Shown here: piece by piece, positions 17,719-26,594 of the stretch
Layout: each line of letters begins with the position of its first letter
Position numbering within the stretch: position 1 is the stretch's first letter
Assembly (NCBI RefSeq): GCF_031582885.1
Contig: NZ_CP133988.1
Span: forward strand, 689,501 to 753,500
Source of the DNA: Streptococcus parasanguinis
GTDB taxonomy: Bacteria > Bacillota > Bacilli > Lactobacillales > Streptococcaceae
Direction of reading: 5' to 3'
DNA length: 64,000 nucleotides
Notes under the pieces: generated by a model
Seen by the model: the letters and a program-made list of their open reading frames with translations, nothing else
Database searches by the model: none
What the model was told of the DNA's origin: nothing
Position numbers and translations under genes: made by a program

Positions 17719-17727
17719 TGCTATAAT
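17719..17727 (+). promoter_or_regulatory. Predicted extended -10 promoter of tatD-rnmV
   Basis: TGC directly before TATAAT at 17722-17727, 35 bases before the tatD start; no clear -35. Confidence 0.5.
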
Positions 17728-17761
17728 AGAAAGAAGAAAAACTCGGAAGAAAAGGAAGATC

Positions 17762-18532
17762 ATGCAGATTTTTGATACCCACACCCATCTCAATGTGGAA
17801 GAATTCGCAGGAAAAGAACAAGAAGAGCTCGACTTGGCCAAGGAAATGGGTGTTGTAGCCCACAATATCGTTGGTTTTGACAAGCCGACGATTGAGCGAG
17901 GAATAGCCTTGGCAGACCAGCACCCAGAACTCTATCTCACGCTTGGTTGGCATCCCACTGAGGCAGGTGATTATAGTCCTGAAGTGGAGGCCTATTTACT
18001 TGAACAGTTGAAACATCCCAAGGTCGTCGGACTCGGAGAAATTGGTCTGGATTACCACTGGATGACGGCACCAAAAGATATTCAAGAAAAGGTTTTTCGT
18101 CGTCAGATTCAATTGTCTAAAGACTTGGACCTCCCCTTTGTGGTGCATACACGCGATGCTTTAGAAGATACTTATGCCATCATCAAGAGTGAAGGAGTCG
18201 GGCCTCGCGGTGGGATCATGCATTCTTTCTCAGGAAGTTTAGAAGAAGCGAAGCGCTTCATGGATCTGGGAATGATGATTTCTTTTTCTGGAGTGGTGAC
18301 CTTTAAGAAAGCCACAGATGTCCAAGAAGCGGCAGCTGGCCTTCCGTTAGACAAGATCTTGGTTGAAACAGATGCCCCTTACCTGGCACCAGTTCCCAAA
18401 CGTGGTCGAGAAAATAAAACAGCCTACACTCGTTATGTGGTAGATTTTATTGCAGGACTACGTGGCTTAACAACAGAAGAAGTGGCTCAGGCAACCTACG
18501 ACAATGCAAGAAAGGTATTTGGCCTTGACTGA
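17762..18532 (+). CDS. tatD: TatD-family metal-dependent DNase
   Basis: The 256-residue protein is a TIM-barrel hydrolase of the TatD/YcfH family. Metal-binding motifs are visible in order: THTHLN at the start, GEIGLDY near residue 95, VHTRDA, MHSFSG and ETDAPYLAP. Such proteins act as 3'-5' exonucleases or endonucleases in DNA repair or degradation. Start ATG 17762 follows AAGGAAG. It overlaps or abuts rnmV, a common pairing in Firmicutes. Confidence 0.93.
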   Translation: MQIFDTHTHLNVEEFAGKEQEELDLAKEMGVVAHNIVGFDKPTIERGIALADQHPELYLTLGWHPTEAGDYSPEVEAYLLEQLKHPKVVGLGEIGLDYHWMTAPKDIQEKVFRRQIQLSKDLDLPFVVHTRDALEDTYAIIKSEGVGPRGGIMHSFSGSLEEAKRFMDLGMMISFSGVVTFKKATDVQEAAAGLPLDKILVETDAPYLAPVPKRGRENKTAYTRYVVDFIAGLRGLTTEEVAQATYDNARKVFGLD

Positions 18533-19088
18533 GAAAAGAAAAATACCAGAAGTGATTGTCGTGGAGGGCAAGGACGACACAGCCAATCTCCGTCGTTTTT
18601 ATGAGGTGGATACCTATGAAACCCGAGGCTCTGCGATCGATCAAGATGATTTGGAACGAATTGCTACCTTGCAAGAGTTGCGTGGGGTCATTGTCTTTAC
18701 CGATCCAGACTACAATGGCGAGCGAATTCGCAAGATCATTATGCAAGAGGTGCCCCAGGCCAAACATGCCTTTTTAAATCGTGGTGAAGCAGTCCCCAAA
18801 TCCAAGACCAAGGGGCGTTCTCTTGGAGTGGAGCATGCCAGTTTTGAAGACTTAGAAAAAGCCCTAGCTGGACTGGTCGGGTCTTACGAAGATGAAAATT
18901 TCTTTGATATCACAAAGACCGACTTGATGCGTCTTGGACTGTTGATGGGAAGCGATAGTCGCAAACGACGGGAATATCTAGGCGAAGCCTTGCGCATCGG
19001 CTACTGCAATGGCAAGCAATTGATCAAACGCTTGGAGTTGTTTGGAATTTGTTTAGCACAAGTCGAAGAGGCGATGGCTAGTTATTAA
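18525..19088 (+). CDS. rnmV: Ribonuclease M5
   Basis: RNase M5 finishes 5S rRNA. The protein has a TOPRIM domain with VVEGKDDT (glutamate) and TDPDYNGERIR (DxD), followed by the basic M5 C-terminal region. TTG 18525 is preferred because GAAAGG lies nine bases upstream; ATG 18504 in the same frame has no ribosome site and would add seven residues. The 5' end lies within or next to the tatD stop, so translation is probably coupled. Confidence 0.9.
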   Translation: MTEKRKIPEVIVVEGKDDTANLRRFYEVDTYETRGSAIDQDDLERIATLQELRGVIVFTDPDYNGERIRKIIMQEVPQAKHAFLNRGEAVPKSKTKGRSLGVEHASFEDLEKALAGLVGSYEDENFFDITKTDLMRLGLLMGSDSRKRREYLGEALRIGYCNGKQLIKRLELFGICLAQVEEAMASY

Positions 19089-19140
19089 GACGGAAGTAGA
19101 GGGGATCCTTTACCCCTAAACTGATTAGAAAAGAGAAAAA

Positions 19141-20016
19141 ATGAGAATTGCAGATTATAGCGTGACCAAGGCAGTGCTAGAGCGTCACGGTTTTACCTTT
19201 AAAAAATCCTTCGGTCAGAACTTCTTGACCGATACCAATATCCTTCAAAAGATTGTCGATACGGCTGAGATTGATAAAACCGTCAATGTCATCGAAATCG
19301 GTCCTGGGATTGGGGCTCTGACTGAGTTTTTGGCGGAAAATGCCGCAGAAGTGATGGCCTTTGAAATTGATGACCGTTTGGTTCCCATCTTAGCGGATAC
19401 CTTGCGTGATTTTGACAATGTCACGGTTGTCAACCAAGACATCCTCAAGGTAGACCTCAACCAGTACATCGCAGAGTTTAAAAATCCAGACCTTCCGATC
19501 AAGGTGGTGGCTAACCTTCCTTACTACATTACGACTCCCATCCTCATGCACTTGATCGAATCCAAGATTCCTTTCCAAGAATTTGTGGTCATGATGCAAA
19601 AAGAGGTGGCAGACCGCATCTCAGCTGAGCCCAACACCAAGGCTTATGGTTCTTTGTCCATTGCAGTCCAGTACTATATGACTGCTAAGGTAGCCTTTAT
19701 CGTGCCTCGCACCGTCTTTGTGCCAGCACCAAATGTCGACTCTGCCATCCTCAAGATGGTGCGTCGCGAAGAGCCAGCAGTAGCCGTCAAGGACGAAGAT
19801 TTCTTCTTCTCTGTTAGCAAGGCTAGCTTTGTCCATCGGCGGAAGACACTTTGGAACAACTTGACCAGTCGTTTTGGCAAGACCGAAGAAATCAAAGCCA
19901 AACTGGAAGCAGGAATCCAAGCTGCAGGCCTGCAACCTTCTGTACGAGGAGAAGCTCTTAGCCTAGAAGACTTCGCTCGCCTAGCAGACGGCCTTCTAGA
20001 AGTCGGGATCAAATAA
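19141..20016 (+). CDS. rsmA: 16S rRNA (adenine1518-N6/adenine1519-N6)-dimethyltransferase
   Basis: RsmA (KsgA) dimethylates two adjacent adenines in helix 45 of 16S rRNA. The 291-residue protein shows the SAM-binding [11 protein letters not shown] and the catalytic NLPYYIT motif, preceded by the family start [11 protein letters not shown]. The order tatD-rnmV-rsmA is conserved in Firmicutes. Its 3' end meets a bidirectional terminator shared with tRNA genes on the other strand. Confidence 0.97.
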   Translation: MRIADYSVTKAVLERHGFTFKKSFGQNFLTDTNILQKIVDTAEIDKTVNVIEIGPGIGALTEFLAENAAEVMAFEIDDRLVPILADTLRDFDNVTVVNQDILKVDLNQYIAEFKNPDLPIKVVANLPYYITTPILMHLIESKIPFQEFVVMMQKEVADRISAEPNTKAYGSLSIAVQYYMTAKVAFIVPRTVFVPAPNVDSAILKMVRREEPAVAVKDEDFFFSVSKASFVHRRKTLWNNLTSRFGKTEEIKAKLEAGIQAAGLQPSVRGEALSLEDFARLADGLLEVGIK

Positions 20017-20019
20017 TAG

Positions 20020-20052
20020 AAAAGACATGAGATATGAAGCTCATGTCTTTTT
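20020..20052. terminator. Bidirectional terminator between rsmA and the tRNA genes
   Basis: AAAAGACATGAG and CTCATGTCTTTT form a perfect 12-bp stem with an A tract on one side and a T tract on the other. It can end rsmA transcription on the plus strand and tRNA transcription on the minus strand. Confidence 0.88.
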
Positions 20053-20062
20053 GAATGATGGA

Positions 20063-20152
20063 AGGAAAGGACGGGATTTGAACCCGCGCGTGAATAAAAA
20101 TCCACTTGCCGGATTTCGAGTCCGGTGCCGTACCGAGCTGGGCCACCTTTCC
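20063..20152 (-). tRNA. tRNA-Ser (CGA)
   Basis: On the minus strand, GGAAAGG pairs with CCTTTCC as acceptor stem. The anticodon stem CCGGA/TCCGG holds the loop CTCGAAA, so the anticodon is CGA (codon UCG). A long variable arm (GTGGAT... ATTCAC) makes it a class II tRNA, as serine tRNAs are, and the T arm is GCGGG-TTCAAAT-CCCGT. The discriminator base reads T rather than the G usual for serine tRNA. CCA is not encoded. Confidence 0.9.
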
Positions 20153-20156
20153 AAGA

Positions 20157-20239
20157 TGCGGAGAAAGGGATTTGAACCCTCACGCCCGAAGGGGCACATG
20201 CGCCTGAAGCATGCGTGTCTGCCGTTCCACCACCTCCGC
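20157..20239 (-). tRNA. tRNA-Leu (CAG)
   Basis: On the minus strand the acceptor stem is GCGGAGG/TCTCCGC. The anticodon stem CATGC/GCATG carries the loop TTCAGGC, anticodon CAG (codon CUG). A long variable arm with CCCC-TTC-GGGG and the discriminator A fit leucine tRNA. It lies 4 bases ahead of tRNA-Ser and is cotranscribed with it. Confidence 0.95.
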
Positions 20240-20247
20240 ATAGTTCT

Positions 20248-20275
20248 ATTATACACTTTTTAGGAAAAATGCCAA
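20248..20275 (-). promoter_or_regulatory. Predicted promoter of the tRNA pair
   Basis: Read on the minus strand: TTGGCA, a 16-base spacer, and TATAAT at 20248-20253, ending eight bases before the tRNA-Leu 5' end. Confidence 0.6.
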
Positions 20276-20357
20276 GGAAAAAAAGAAGGTGCCCTTTCCC
20301 GAATTCTGCTAAAAGACAAGTCATAACAGATACTCCGTCTTCTGTTTCTATCCATTT

Positions 20358-20414
20358 AAAAAACGAACCTATTCGTTTCTAAAAGCGTCCGGAGAGGTTC
20401 ACTTTTCGTTTTTT
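20358..20414 (+). terminator. Possible terminator-like hairpin before rsgA
   Basis: AAAAAACGAA at 20358-20367 pairs perfectly with TTCGTTTTTT at 20405-20414 and an inner ACCT/AGGT may extend it. It is followed by only a short T tract. No plus-strand gene precedes it except across the rsmA terminator, so its role is unclear. Confidence 0.35.
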
Positions 20415-20448
20415 CTTATCAAGCAAACCAGCCTTATTTCTCATTTTT

Positions 20449-20457
20449 TGGTATAAT
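20449..20457 (+). promoter_or_regulatory. Predicted extended -10 promoter of the rsgA operon
   Basis: TGG followed by TATAAT at 20452-20457, 30 bases before the rsgA start codon. Confidence 0.55.
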
Positions 20458-20486
20458 AGATAGTATTAATCTCAAAGGAGTGCGAT

Positions 20487-21365
20487 TTGCAAGGAACAAT
20501 CGTCAAGGCCTTGGCTGGCTTTTACTACGTGGAGTCAGACGGTCACATTTATCAGACACGGGCTCGTGGAAATTTTAGAAAAAAAGGACAGACTCCTTAT
20601 GTGGGGGATCAGGTAGAATTCTCTGCTGAAGAGAATTCAGAAGGCTACATTTTGAGCATTGCGCCTCGAAAAAATAGCCTCGTGCGTCCTCCGATTGTCA
20701 ATATTGATCAGGCAGTAGTGATTATGTCAGCTAAGGAGCCGGATTTCAATGCCAATCTTTTAGACCGTTTTCTGGTTCTTTTGGAGCATAAGGGGATTCA
20801 TCCCATTGTCTATATTTCCAAACTGGACTTGTTAGAAGATATGGAAGACATCCACTACTACCAAGGGATCTATCAGGCTATTGGCTATGATTTTGTCTTG
20901 TCGATTGAGGAACTCTTGCCCCTTTTGACCAATCAAACCACGGTCTTTATGGGACAGACCGGTGTAGGAAAATCGACCTTGCTCAATAAGATTGCTCCGG
21001 ATCTGGAGCTTGAAACGGGTGAGATTTCAGATAGTCTGGGGCGCGGTCGACACACGACCCGAGCTGTCAGCTTTTACCATTTAAATGGAGGAAAGATCGC
21101 AGATACGCCTGGCTTTTCATCCCTTGATTATGAAGTGACAACCAGTGAAGATTTAAATCAAGCCTTCCCAGAGATCGCCGATGTGAGCCACTCTTGTAAA
21201 TTTCGTACCTGTACCCACACGCATGAGCCAGCTTGTGCGGTGAAACCAGCCGTTGAAAGAGAGGAAATTGCACCTTTCCGTTATGAGGATTACTTGCAAT
21301 TTCTAAGTGAGATTGAAAACCGTCGCAAAACCTATAAAAAAGTTTCGAAAAAAATGCCAAAATAG
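20487..21365 (+). CDS. rsgA: Ribosome small-subunit-dependent GTPase RsgA
   Basis: RsgA (YjeQ) is a circularly permuted GTPase that checks 30S subunit maturation. The 292-residue protein has an OB domain first, then G4 (ISKLDL), G1 (GQTGVGKST) and G3 (DTPGFSS), and a C-terminal zinc motif in [17 protein letters not shown] 20487 with AAAGGAG upstream is the start. It heads the run rsgA-rpe-thiN-rmuC-yhaM. Confidence 0.96.
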   Translation: MQGTIVKALAGFYYVESDGHIYQTRARGNFRKKGQTPYVGDQVEFSAEENSEGYILSIAPRKNSLVRPPIVNIDQAVVIMSAKEPDFNANLLDRFLVLLEHKGIHPIVYISKLDLLEDMEDIHYYQGIYQAIGYDFVLSIEELLPLLTNQTTVFMGQTGVGKSTLLNKIAPDLELETGEISDSLGRGRHTTRAVSFYHLNGGKIADTPGFSSLDYEVTTSEDLNQAFPEIADVSHSCKFRTCTHTHEPACAVKPAVEREEIAPFRYEDYLQFLSEIENRRKTYKKVSKKMPK

Positions 21366-21379
21366 GAGACACTACAACG

Positions 21380-22039
21380 ATGAAAACAATGAAAATTGCA
21401 CCCTCAATTTTGAGTGCAGATTATGCCAATTTTGAAAGTGAATTGAAACGCTTAGGAGCAGCTGGAGCTGACTATGCCCATATCGATGTCATGGATGGCC
21501 ATTTTGTGCCCAATATCAGCTTTGGAGCTGGTGTCGTAGAGAGCATGCGTCCACATAGCAAGTTGGTCTTTGATTGCCACTTGATGGTCACCAATCCCGA
21601 ACACCATATCGAAGAATTTGCCCGTGCAGGTGCTGATATCATCAGCATCCACGTAGAAGCAACTCCTCATATCCACGGAGCTCTTCAAAAAATTCGTCAA
21701 GCGGGTGTGAAGGCGAGTGTCGTGATCAACCCAGGGACTCCTGTAGACAGTATCAAACATGTCTTGAACTTGGTGGATCAAGTCTTGGTTATGACCGTTA
21801 ATCCAGGATTCGGTGGCCAGGCCTTCTTGCCTGAAACCATGGACAAGGTGCGCGAATTAGCCGCTCTTCGTGAAGAAAAAGGTTTAGACTTTGATATCGA
21901 AGTGGATGGTGGAATTGATGGCCAAACTATTTCCCAAGCAAAAGCAGCTGGGGCTAATGTCTTTGTGGCAGGCTCTTATGTCTTTAATGGAGATGTTAAT
22001 GAGCGCGTTCAAACGCTCCGAGATGCTGTAAATGGTTAA
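21380..22039 (+). CDS. rpe: Ribulose-phosphate 3-epimerase
   Basis: Rpe interconverts ribulose 5-phosphate and xylulose 5-phosphate in the pentose phosphate pathway. The 219-residue TIM barrel shows HIDVMDGHFVPN, the acid-base TVNPGFGGQ and the phosphate-binding VDGGI and VAGSYVF. It starts 14 bases after rsgA and overlaps thiN by 8 bases. Confidence 0.97.
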   Translation: MKTMKIAPSILSADYANFESELKRLGAAGADYAHIDVMDGHFVPNISFGAGVVESMRPHSKLVFDCHLMVTNPEHHIEEFARAGADIISIHVEATPHIHGALQKIRQAGVKASVVINPGTPVDSIKHVLNLVDQVLVMTVNPGFGGQAFLPETMDKVRELAALREEKGLDFDIEVDGGIDGQTISQAKAAGANVFVAGSYVFNGDVNERVQTLRDAVNG

Positions 22040-22664
22040 GATTGCAGTACTGGCAGGAGGTGACAGCACGCTCTTGCCAAGAAATCATGACGTTTATGTA
22101 GGCGTTGATGGTGGCTGTTTGAAGTTACTGGAACAAGGTCTGCCTTTAGATATAGCTGTGGGGGATTTCGATTCTGTCTCTGAGACTGATTTGAATGAGA
22201 TCCGAACCCAAGCCAAGCAGGTTGTTCAGTCCGTTCCTGAAAAGAATGATACGGATTTGGAATTGGCCTTGAAAGCGGTCTTTGAGGCCTATCCAGATGC
22301 TGCTGTCACCGTTTATGGTGCCTTTGGTGGTCGCTTGGATCACTTTTTGTCCAATATCTTTTTGCCGACCGATCCAGACCTAGCTCCCTACATGGAGCAG
22401 ATCCAATTAGTCGATGGTCAAAATCGCTTGATCTACAGACCAGCTGGTTGCTATGAGATTCAGCCAGGTCCAGCCATGTCTTATGTTGGTTTTATGCCTG
22501 TCGGAGAAGGTCGCTTAGAGATCGCAGGAGCCAAGTATCCGCTCCATCAGGAGAATTATTTTTTGAAGGCCATGTATGGCTCCAATGAATTTTTGGATCA
22601 ACCGATTCAAGTGAGTCTTGATCGTGGCTATCTTGTCATTGTTTATAGTAAAGACAGAGGTTAA
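22032..22664 (+). CDS. thiN: Thiamine pyrophosphokinase
   Basis: ThiN transfers pyrophosphate from ATP to thiamine, making the cofactor needed by transketolase. The 210-residue protein has the ATP/metal motifs GDFDSVS and NDTDLELAL and the fold-typical YGAFGGRLDH. It overlaps rpe by 8 bases and ends one base before the rmuC start. Confidence 0.95.
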   Translation: MVKIAVLAGGDSTLLPRNHDVYVGVDGGCLKLLEQGLPLDIAVGDFDSVSETDLNEIRTQAKQVVQSVPEKNDTDLELALKAVFEAYPDAAVTVYGAFGGRLDHFLSNIFLPTDPDLAPYMEQIQLVDGQNRLIYRPAGCYEIQPGPAMSYVGFMPVGEGRLEIAGAKYPLHQENYFLKAMYGSNEFLDQPIQVSLDRGYLVIVYSKDRG

Positions 22665-22665
22665 T

Positions 22666-23916
22666 ATGAATATCATTCTGCTTCTGATTGGCCTGCTCAA
22701 TCTGGGCCTCCTCATCTATTTCTTGCAACGGTCAGATGATACAAGACCAGCTTTACGAGAGATGCTGGAAGACCATGAGGATCATTTGACAGACCAGTTG
22801 GACTATCGTTTTGAAAAAGAAAGACAAGCAAGCCAGATTGCCAATCAGCAGTTAGAGATCGCCCTGACAGATCGCTTAACCGAGATGCGAGTGGAGATCC
22901 ACCAGCAGACGACGGCTCTGCGCGCTGAGATGAACGAGCACTTTACTAAAAATCGGGACAAAACAGATGAGCGTATGCGCCAGATCCAAGAGTCCAATGA
23001 AGTGCGGCTAGAACAGATGCGCCAAACGGTAGAAGAAAAATTGGAGAAAACCTTGCAGCACCGCTTGCAGACCTCCTTTGAGACGGTTTCAAAACAATTG
23101 GAGTCGGTCAACAAAGGGCTGGGAGAAATGCAGACAGTAGCGCGGGATGTCGGAACCCTTAATAAAGTTCTCTCCAATACCAAGACGCGTGGGATTATGG
23201 GTGAATTGCAGCTGGGCCAAATCATCGAAGATATCTTGACCCCAGCCCAGTATGAGCGGGAGTTTGTCACCGTTCCCCAATCCAGTGAGCGCGTGGAATA
23301 TGCTATTAAGCTTCCAGGACAAGGAGAGGAGCCAGTCTATCTGCCGATTGACTCTAAATTCCCACTGGAAGACTACTATCGTCTGGAAGAAGCTTATGAA
23401 TCAGGAGAGAAAGAGGAGATCGAGCTTTACCGCAAGGCCCTTCTTGCTAGTATCAAGCGTTTTGCTAAGGATATCCAACAAAAATACCTCTTTCCACCAG
23501 CGACAACGAATTTCGGAATTCTCTTTTTGCCAACTGAAGGCCTCTATTCCGAAGTGGTTCGCAATCCAGAATTCTTCGATCGCTTGCGTCGGGACGAACA
23601 AATTTTAGTGGCTGGGCCAAGTACCTTATCAGCCCTCTTGAACTCCTTGTCTGTTGGCTTTAAAACGCTCAACATCCAAAAGAGTGCAGATGACATTAGC
23701 AAGGTGTTGGGATCGGTCAAATCAGAATTCCATAAGTTTGGAGGGATTCTGGCCAAGACTCAGCGCCATTTAAAGAATGCTTCCAATAATATTGATGATT
23801 TGCTAACCAGACGGACCAGTGCCATCGAGCGGACACTCCGCCAAATCGAAAGCGATGAGGACTTGCTGGGACTAGATGTATATATAGAAGATGGAGAAGA
23901 TGATGGTCAAAATTAA
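22666..23916 (+). CDS. rmuC: DNA recombination protein RmuC
   Basis: The 416-residue protein has an N-terminal membrane anchor (IILLLIGLLNLGLLIYFLQ), a long coiled coil to about residue 150, and a C-terminal RmuC nuclease-like domain (RGIMGELQLGQIIEDIL, LPIDSKFPLEDY). RmuC family members limit DNA rearrangements; the mechanism is poorly known. Start ATG 22666 directly follows thiN; an in-frame ATG at 22618 lies inside thiN and would precede the membrane anchor with a second hydrophobic stretch. Confidence 0.92.
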   Translation: MNIILLLIGLLNLGLLIYFLQRSDDTRPALREMLEDHEDHLTDQLDYRFEKERQASQIANQQLEIALTDRLTEMRVEIHQQTTALRAEMNEHFTKNRDKTDERMRQIQESNEVRLEQMRQTVEEKLEKTLQHRLQTSFETVSKQLESVNKGLGEMQTVARDVGTLNKVLSNTKTRGIMGELQLGQIIEDILTPAQYEREFVTVPQSSERVEYAIKLPGQGEEPVYLPIDSKFPLEDYYRLEEAYESGEKEEIELYRKALLASIKRFAKDIQQKYLFPPATTNFGILFLPTEGLYSEVVRNPEFFDRLRRDEQILVAGPSTLSALLNSLSVGFKTLNIQKSADDISKVLGSVKSEFHKFGGILAKTQRHLKNASNNIDDLLTRRTSAIERTLRQIESDEDLLGLDVYIEDGEDDGQN

Positions 23917-24847
23917 CCAAATGAAAAAAGATGAATTGTTCGAAGGATTCTATTTGATCAAGTCAGCAGAAGTGCGTCAAACGCGGGCCGGGAAAAACTA
24001 CCTCGCCTTTGTCTTCCAGGATGAGACCGGTACAATCGAAGGTAAACTATGGGATGCCCAACCTCACAATGTAGAGAGTTTTATGGCTGGGCGCGTGGTC
24101 CATATGTCTGGACGTCGAGAAGTTTACAATAATACTCCGCAAGTCAACCAATTAAACATGCGCTTGCCCCAAGCAGGAGAGCCCAACAATCCAGCAGACT
24201 TTAAGGAAAAACCACCAGTAGATCCCAAGGAATTGCATGAATACCTGTCAAACATGATTTTCAAAATTGAAAATCCAGTCTGGCAAAGGATTGTCCGGGC
24301 CCTCTATGGGAAATATGAGAAAGAGTTTTATAGCTATCCAGCTGCTAAGACCAACCATCATGCCTTTGAAGCAGGTCTCGCTTATCATACGGCGACCATG
24401 GTCCGCTTGGCAGATAGTATCGGTGATATCTATCCTCAGTTGAATAAGAGCTTGCTCTTTGCAGGGATTATGTTACACGATTTGGCCAAAGTGATCGAGT
24501 TGACGGGGCCTGAAAATACAGAATACACTGTTCGAGGCAACCTCATCGGCCACATTGCACTCATCGATGAAGAAATCACCAAGGTCTTGCAAGACTTGAA
24601 GATTGATGACCAAAAAGAAGAAGTCATCGTTCTTCGCCATGTGATCTTGAGTCACCATGGCTTGCTGGAATACGGTAGTCCTGTTCGTCCAAAGATCATG
24701 GAAGCAGAGATTATTCATATGATCGATAATTTGGATGCAGAAATGATGATGATGACAACAGCACTTGGCTTAATTGGTCCTGGCGAAATGACCAATAAAA
24801 TCTTTGCTATGGAAAATCGTTCCTTCTATAAACCGAATCTCGACTAG
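23903..24847 (+). CDS. yhaM: 3'-5' exoribonuclease YhaM (CBF1)
   Basis: The 314-residue protein has an N-terminal OB-fold nucleic-acid domain (LAFVFQDETGTIEGKLWDA) and an HD phosphohydrolase domain (HHAFEAGLAYHT and MLHDLAK). YhaM degrades mRNA 3' ends in Gram-positive bacteria. ATG 23903 is six bases after GGAG; ATGs at 23891 and 23900 are in frame. It overlaps rmuC by 14 bases, so it belongs to the same transcript. Confidence 0.94.
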   Translation: MVKINQMKKDELFEGFYLIKSAEVRQTRAGKNYLAFVFQDETGTIEGKLWDAQPHNVESFMAGRVVHMSGRREVYNNTPQVNQLNMRLPQAGEPNNPADFKEKPPVDPKELHEYLSNMIFKIENPVWQRIVRALYGKYEKEFYSYPAAKTNHHAFEAGLAYHTATMVRLADSIGDIYPQLNKSLLFAGIMLHDLAKVIELTGPENTEYTVRGNLIGHIALIDEEITKVLQDLKIDDQKEEVIVLRHVILSHHGLLEYGSPVRPKIMEAEIIHMIDNLDAEMMMMTTALGLIGPGEMTNKIFAMENRSFYKPNLD

Positions 24848-24900
24848 TAAAAACAGAGATAAATACGGGAATGATTCTGCCAAAAATAAAATAATCAGGA

Positions 24901-24938
24901 AAAAACGGCCTTCTGTAAATCAGAATGTTCGTTTTTTT
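24901..24938 (+). terminator. Probable terminator after yhaM
   Basis: AAAAACG and CGTTTTT plus an inner TCTG/CAGA form an imperfect stem, followed by further T. Confidence 0.6.
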
Positions 24939-24947
24939 CGCTTCTTA

Positions 24948-24956
24948 TGGTATAAT
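24948..24956 (+). promoter_or_regulatory. Predicted extended -10 promoter of purR
   Basis: TGG then TATAAT at 24951-24956, 27 bases before the purR start. Confidence 0.55.
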
Positions 24957-24983
24957 GATAGAAAAAAACTACATGGTGAGAAA

Positions 24984-25799
24984 ATGAAATTAAGAAGAAG
25001 TGAACGGATGGTCGTGATTTCTAATTACTTGATCAACCATCCCTATGAATTGACTAGCCTCAATACGTTTGCGGAAAAGTATGAGTCTGCCAAGTCTTCC
25101 ATCTCAGAAGATATCGTGATCATTAAGCATGCGTTTGAAGAGATGGAAATCGGAAATATTGAGACCATTACCGGAGCTGGTGGAGGCGTGATCTTTACGC
25201 CGTCTATCTCAGATCAAGAATCCAAAGAAATCGTCGAGGATCTTTGCAAGCAACTGTCTGAAAGTGATCGTATCCTTCCTGGTGGCTACATTTACCTGTC
25301 TGATCTTTTGAGCAATCCAAAGATTTTGAATCGGATCGGCCGCATCATTGCCAAAGCCTTTCGAGATAAGAAGATTGATGCTGTCATGACCGTAGCGACC
25401 AAGGGAGTTCCTTTAGCCAATGCAGTGGCCAATGTCTTGAATGTTCCATTCGTCATTGTCCGTCGTGATTTGAAAATCACAGAAGGGTCAACCGTTAGTG
25501 TCAACTATGTTTCAGGCTCAAGTGGAGATCGCATTGAGAAAATGTTCCTTTCAAAACGGAGCCTAAAAGCAGGAAGCCGGGTCTTGATTGTCGATGACTT
25601 CCTTAAAGGTGGCGGAACGATTAACGGGATGGTCAGCCTCTTGGCTGAATTTGATTCAGAATTAGCAGGGGTAGCTGTCTTTGCGGATAATGCTGCAACC
25701 GACCGTGAATTCTTTGAACACAAATCCTTATTGCGCGTGACCAACATCGATGTAAAAGAAAATAAATTGAGTGTCGAAGTTGGGAATATCTTTGATTAA
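24984..25799 (+). CDS. purR: Purine operon regulator PurR
   Basis: PurR controls purine genes in response to PRPP. The 271-residue protein has an N-terminal winged helix (KLRRSERMVVISNYLINHPYE) and a C-terminal phosphoribosyltransferase-like domain with the PRPP loop VLIVDDFLKGGGT. In lactic streptococci and lactococci it usually activates pur genes; none are in this window. The in-frame ATG at 24804 lies in yhaM and before the promoter, so ATG 24984 is used. Confidence 0.95.
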   Translation: MKLRRSERMVVISNYLINHPYELTSLNTFAEKYESAKSSISEDIVIIKHAFEEMEIGNIETITGAGGGVIFTPSISDQESKEIVEDLCKQLSESDRILPGGYIYLSDLLSNPKILNRIGRIIAKAFRDKKIDAVMTVATKGVPLANAVANVLNVPFVIVRRDLKITEGSTVSVNYVSGSSGDRIEKMFLSKRSLKAGSRVLIVDDFLKGGGTINGMVSLLAEFDSELAGVAVFADNAATDREFFEHKSLLRVTNIDVKENKLSVEVGNIFD

Positions 25800-25822
25800 G
25801 AGCAACAAAGGAGGATCAAAAA

Positions 25823-26389
25823 GTGAAAAGAATTTTAGATCGATTTGATAATAGTCCTTTGTGGATTCGCTTGGTGACAGTTCTGTCTCTATCCTTTATT
25901 TTGGTAGCTGGTTTGTATACCGTTAAAAAGAATACGGCTGCCCAGGTAACGACAGAAATTCAACCTGCTAAAAAAACAGGTTCCCTTCCAGTGAAAAAGG
26001 AAACAAAGGAAGAAAAAGAAAAGAAAGAAGAAAAGAAAAATACAGAAGCTGCTGAAAAAGCAGTCGTTCAAATGGAAACAACTCCAAGTCAAGATTCTGT
26101 GAACGCTGCCCAAGCTGCTGTGAAGAAAGTCAAAGATGCGACTCAAAAGCAATCGCTTGATGCCCGTATCCAATACATCGCTAACTATTATGGACTGACC
26201 TATGAGAGTGACACAGCGGCAACACAGCAGACTCAAACAGACGCTAATGCCAACCCGAACGCAAATACTAATGCCAATGCCAATGCTGGAGTAGCTGGAG
26301 CCAATGCGACAGTTCAACCACAACAGCAACAACAGTATGCTCCGGCTGCAGATGCAGGGGCAGAAGAACCTGCTGAAGCTGGTCAATAA
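25823..26389 (+). CDS. Membrane-anchored low-complexity protein of unknown function
   Basis: I do not recognise a characterised family. The 188-residue protein starts at GTG 25823 after AAAGGAGG and has one N-terminal membrane segment (LVTVLSLSFILVAGLYTV). A Lys/Glu-rich stretch, a short helical part (IQYIANYYGLTYES), and a tail of Asn-Ala repeats and glutamine follow. It would expose an extended tail outside the cell or form a signal-anchored wall protein. It lies 23 bases after purR. Confidence 0.75.
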   Translation: MKRILDRFDNSPLWIRLVTVLSLSFILVAGLYTVKKNTAAQVTTEIQPAKKTGSLPVKKETKEEKEKKEEKKNTEAAEKAVVQMETTPSQDSVNAAQAAVKKVKDATQKQSLDARIQYIANYYGLTYESDTAATQQTQTDANANPNANTNANANAGVAGANATVQPQQQQQYAPAADAGAEEPAEAGQ

Positions 26390-26427
26390 TGAACTTTTTC
26401 GACTTCTTTAAAAAATAAAAAAACATC

Positions 26428-26456
26428 TTGCAATCAAAGTGCCGTCATGTTATAAT
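26428..26456 (+). promoter_or_regulatory. Predicted promoter of rpsL-rpsG
   Basis: TTGCAA, a 17-base spacer, and TATAAT. It is 138 bases upstream of rpsL. Confidence 0.8.
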
Positions 26457-26462
26457 AATAGA

Positions 26463-26594
26463 CGGTACTTTTTACTTTTGGTCTCTCAAGAGTGTACAGG
26501 GACGTGCTGACAAATGTTGCAAAAGTACACACAGATGGTAGCTGTCACCAAGTGTACCATCACCAAAAATAAAAAATTTCACAGGAGAATGTAG
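26463..26594 (+). promoter_or_regulatory. Structured leader of rpsL
   Basis: The leader after the promoter is about 130 nt. GTGTAC at 26492-26497 can pair with GTACAC at 26525-26530, and GATGGTA at 26534-26540 with TACCATC at 26555-26561. No T tract follows, so these are not terminators. They may form a binding site for S12 or S7, or simply a stable 5' end. Confidence 0.4.

Noticed and set aside
19674..20324. 216-codon minus-strand frame across the tRNA genes and rsmA
   Set aside because: It reads through two tRNA genes, a terminator and an antisense gene, so it cannot be a real coding region.
26220..26310. Short tandem repeats as a possible CRISPR or microsatellite
   Set aside because: They encode Asn-Ala repeats in frame within a gene and have no spacer structure.
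25889..26386. 165-codon minus-strand frame opposite the low-complexity protein
   Set aside because: It is caused by the repetitive Ala/Asn/Lys codons of the sense gene and has no start signal.
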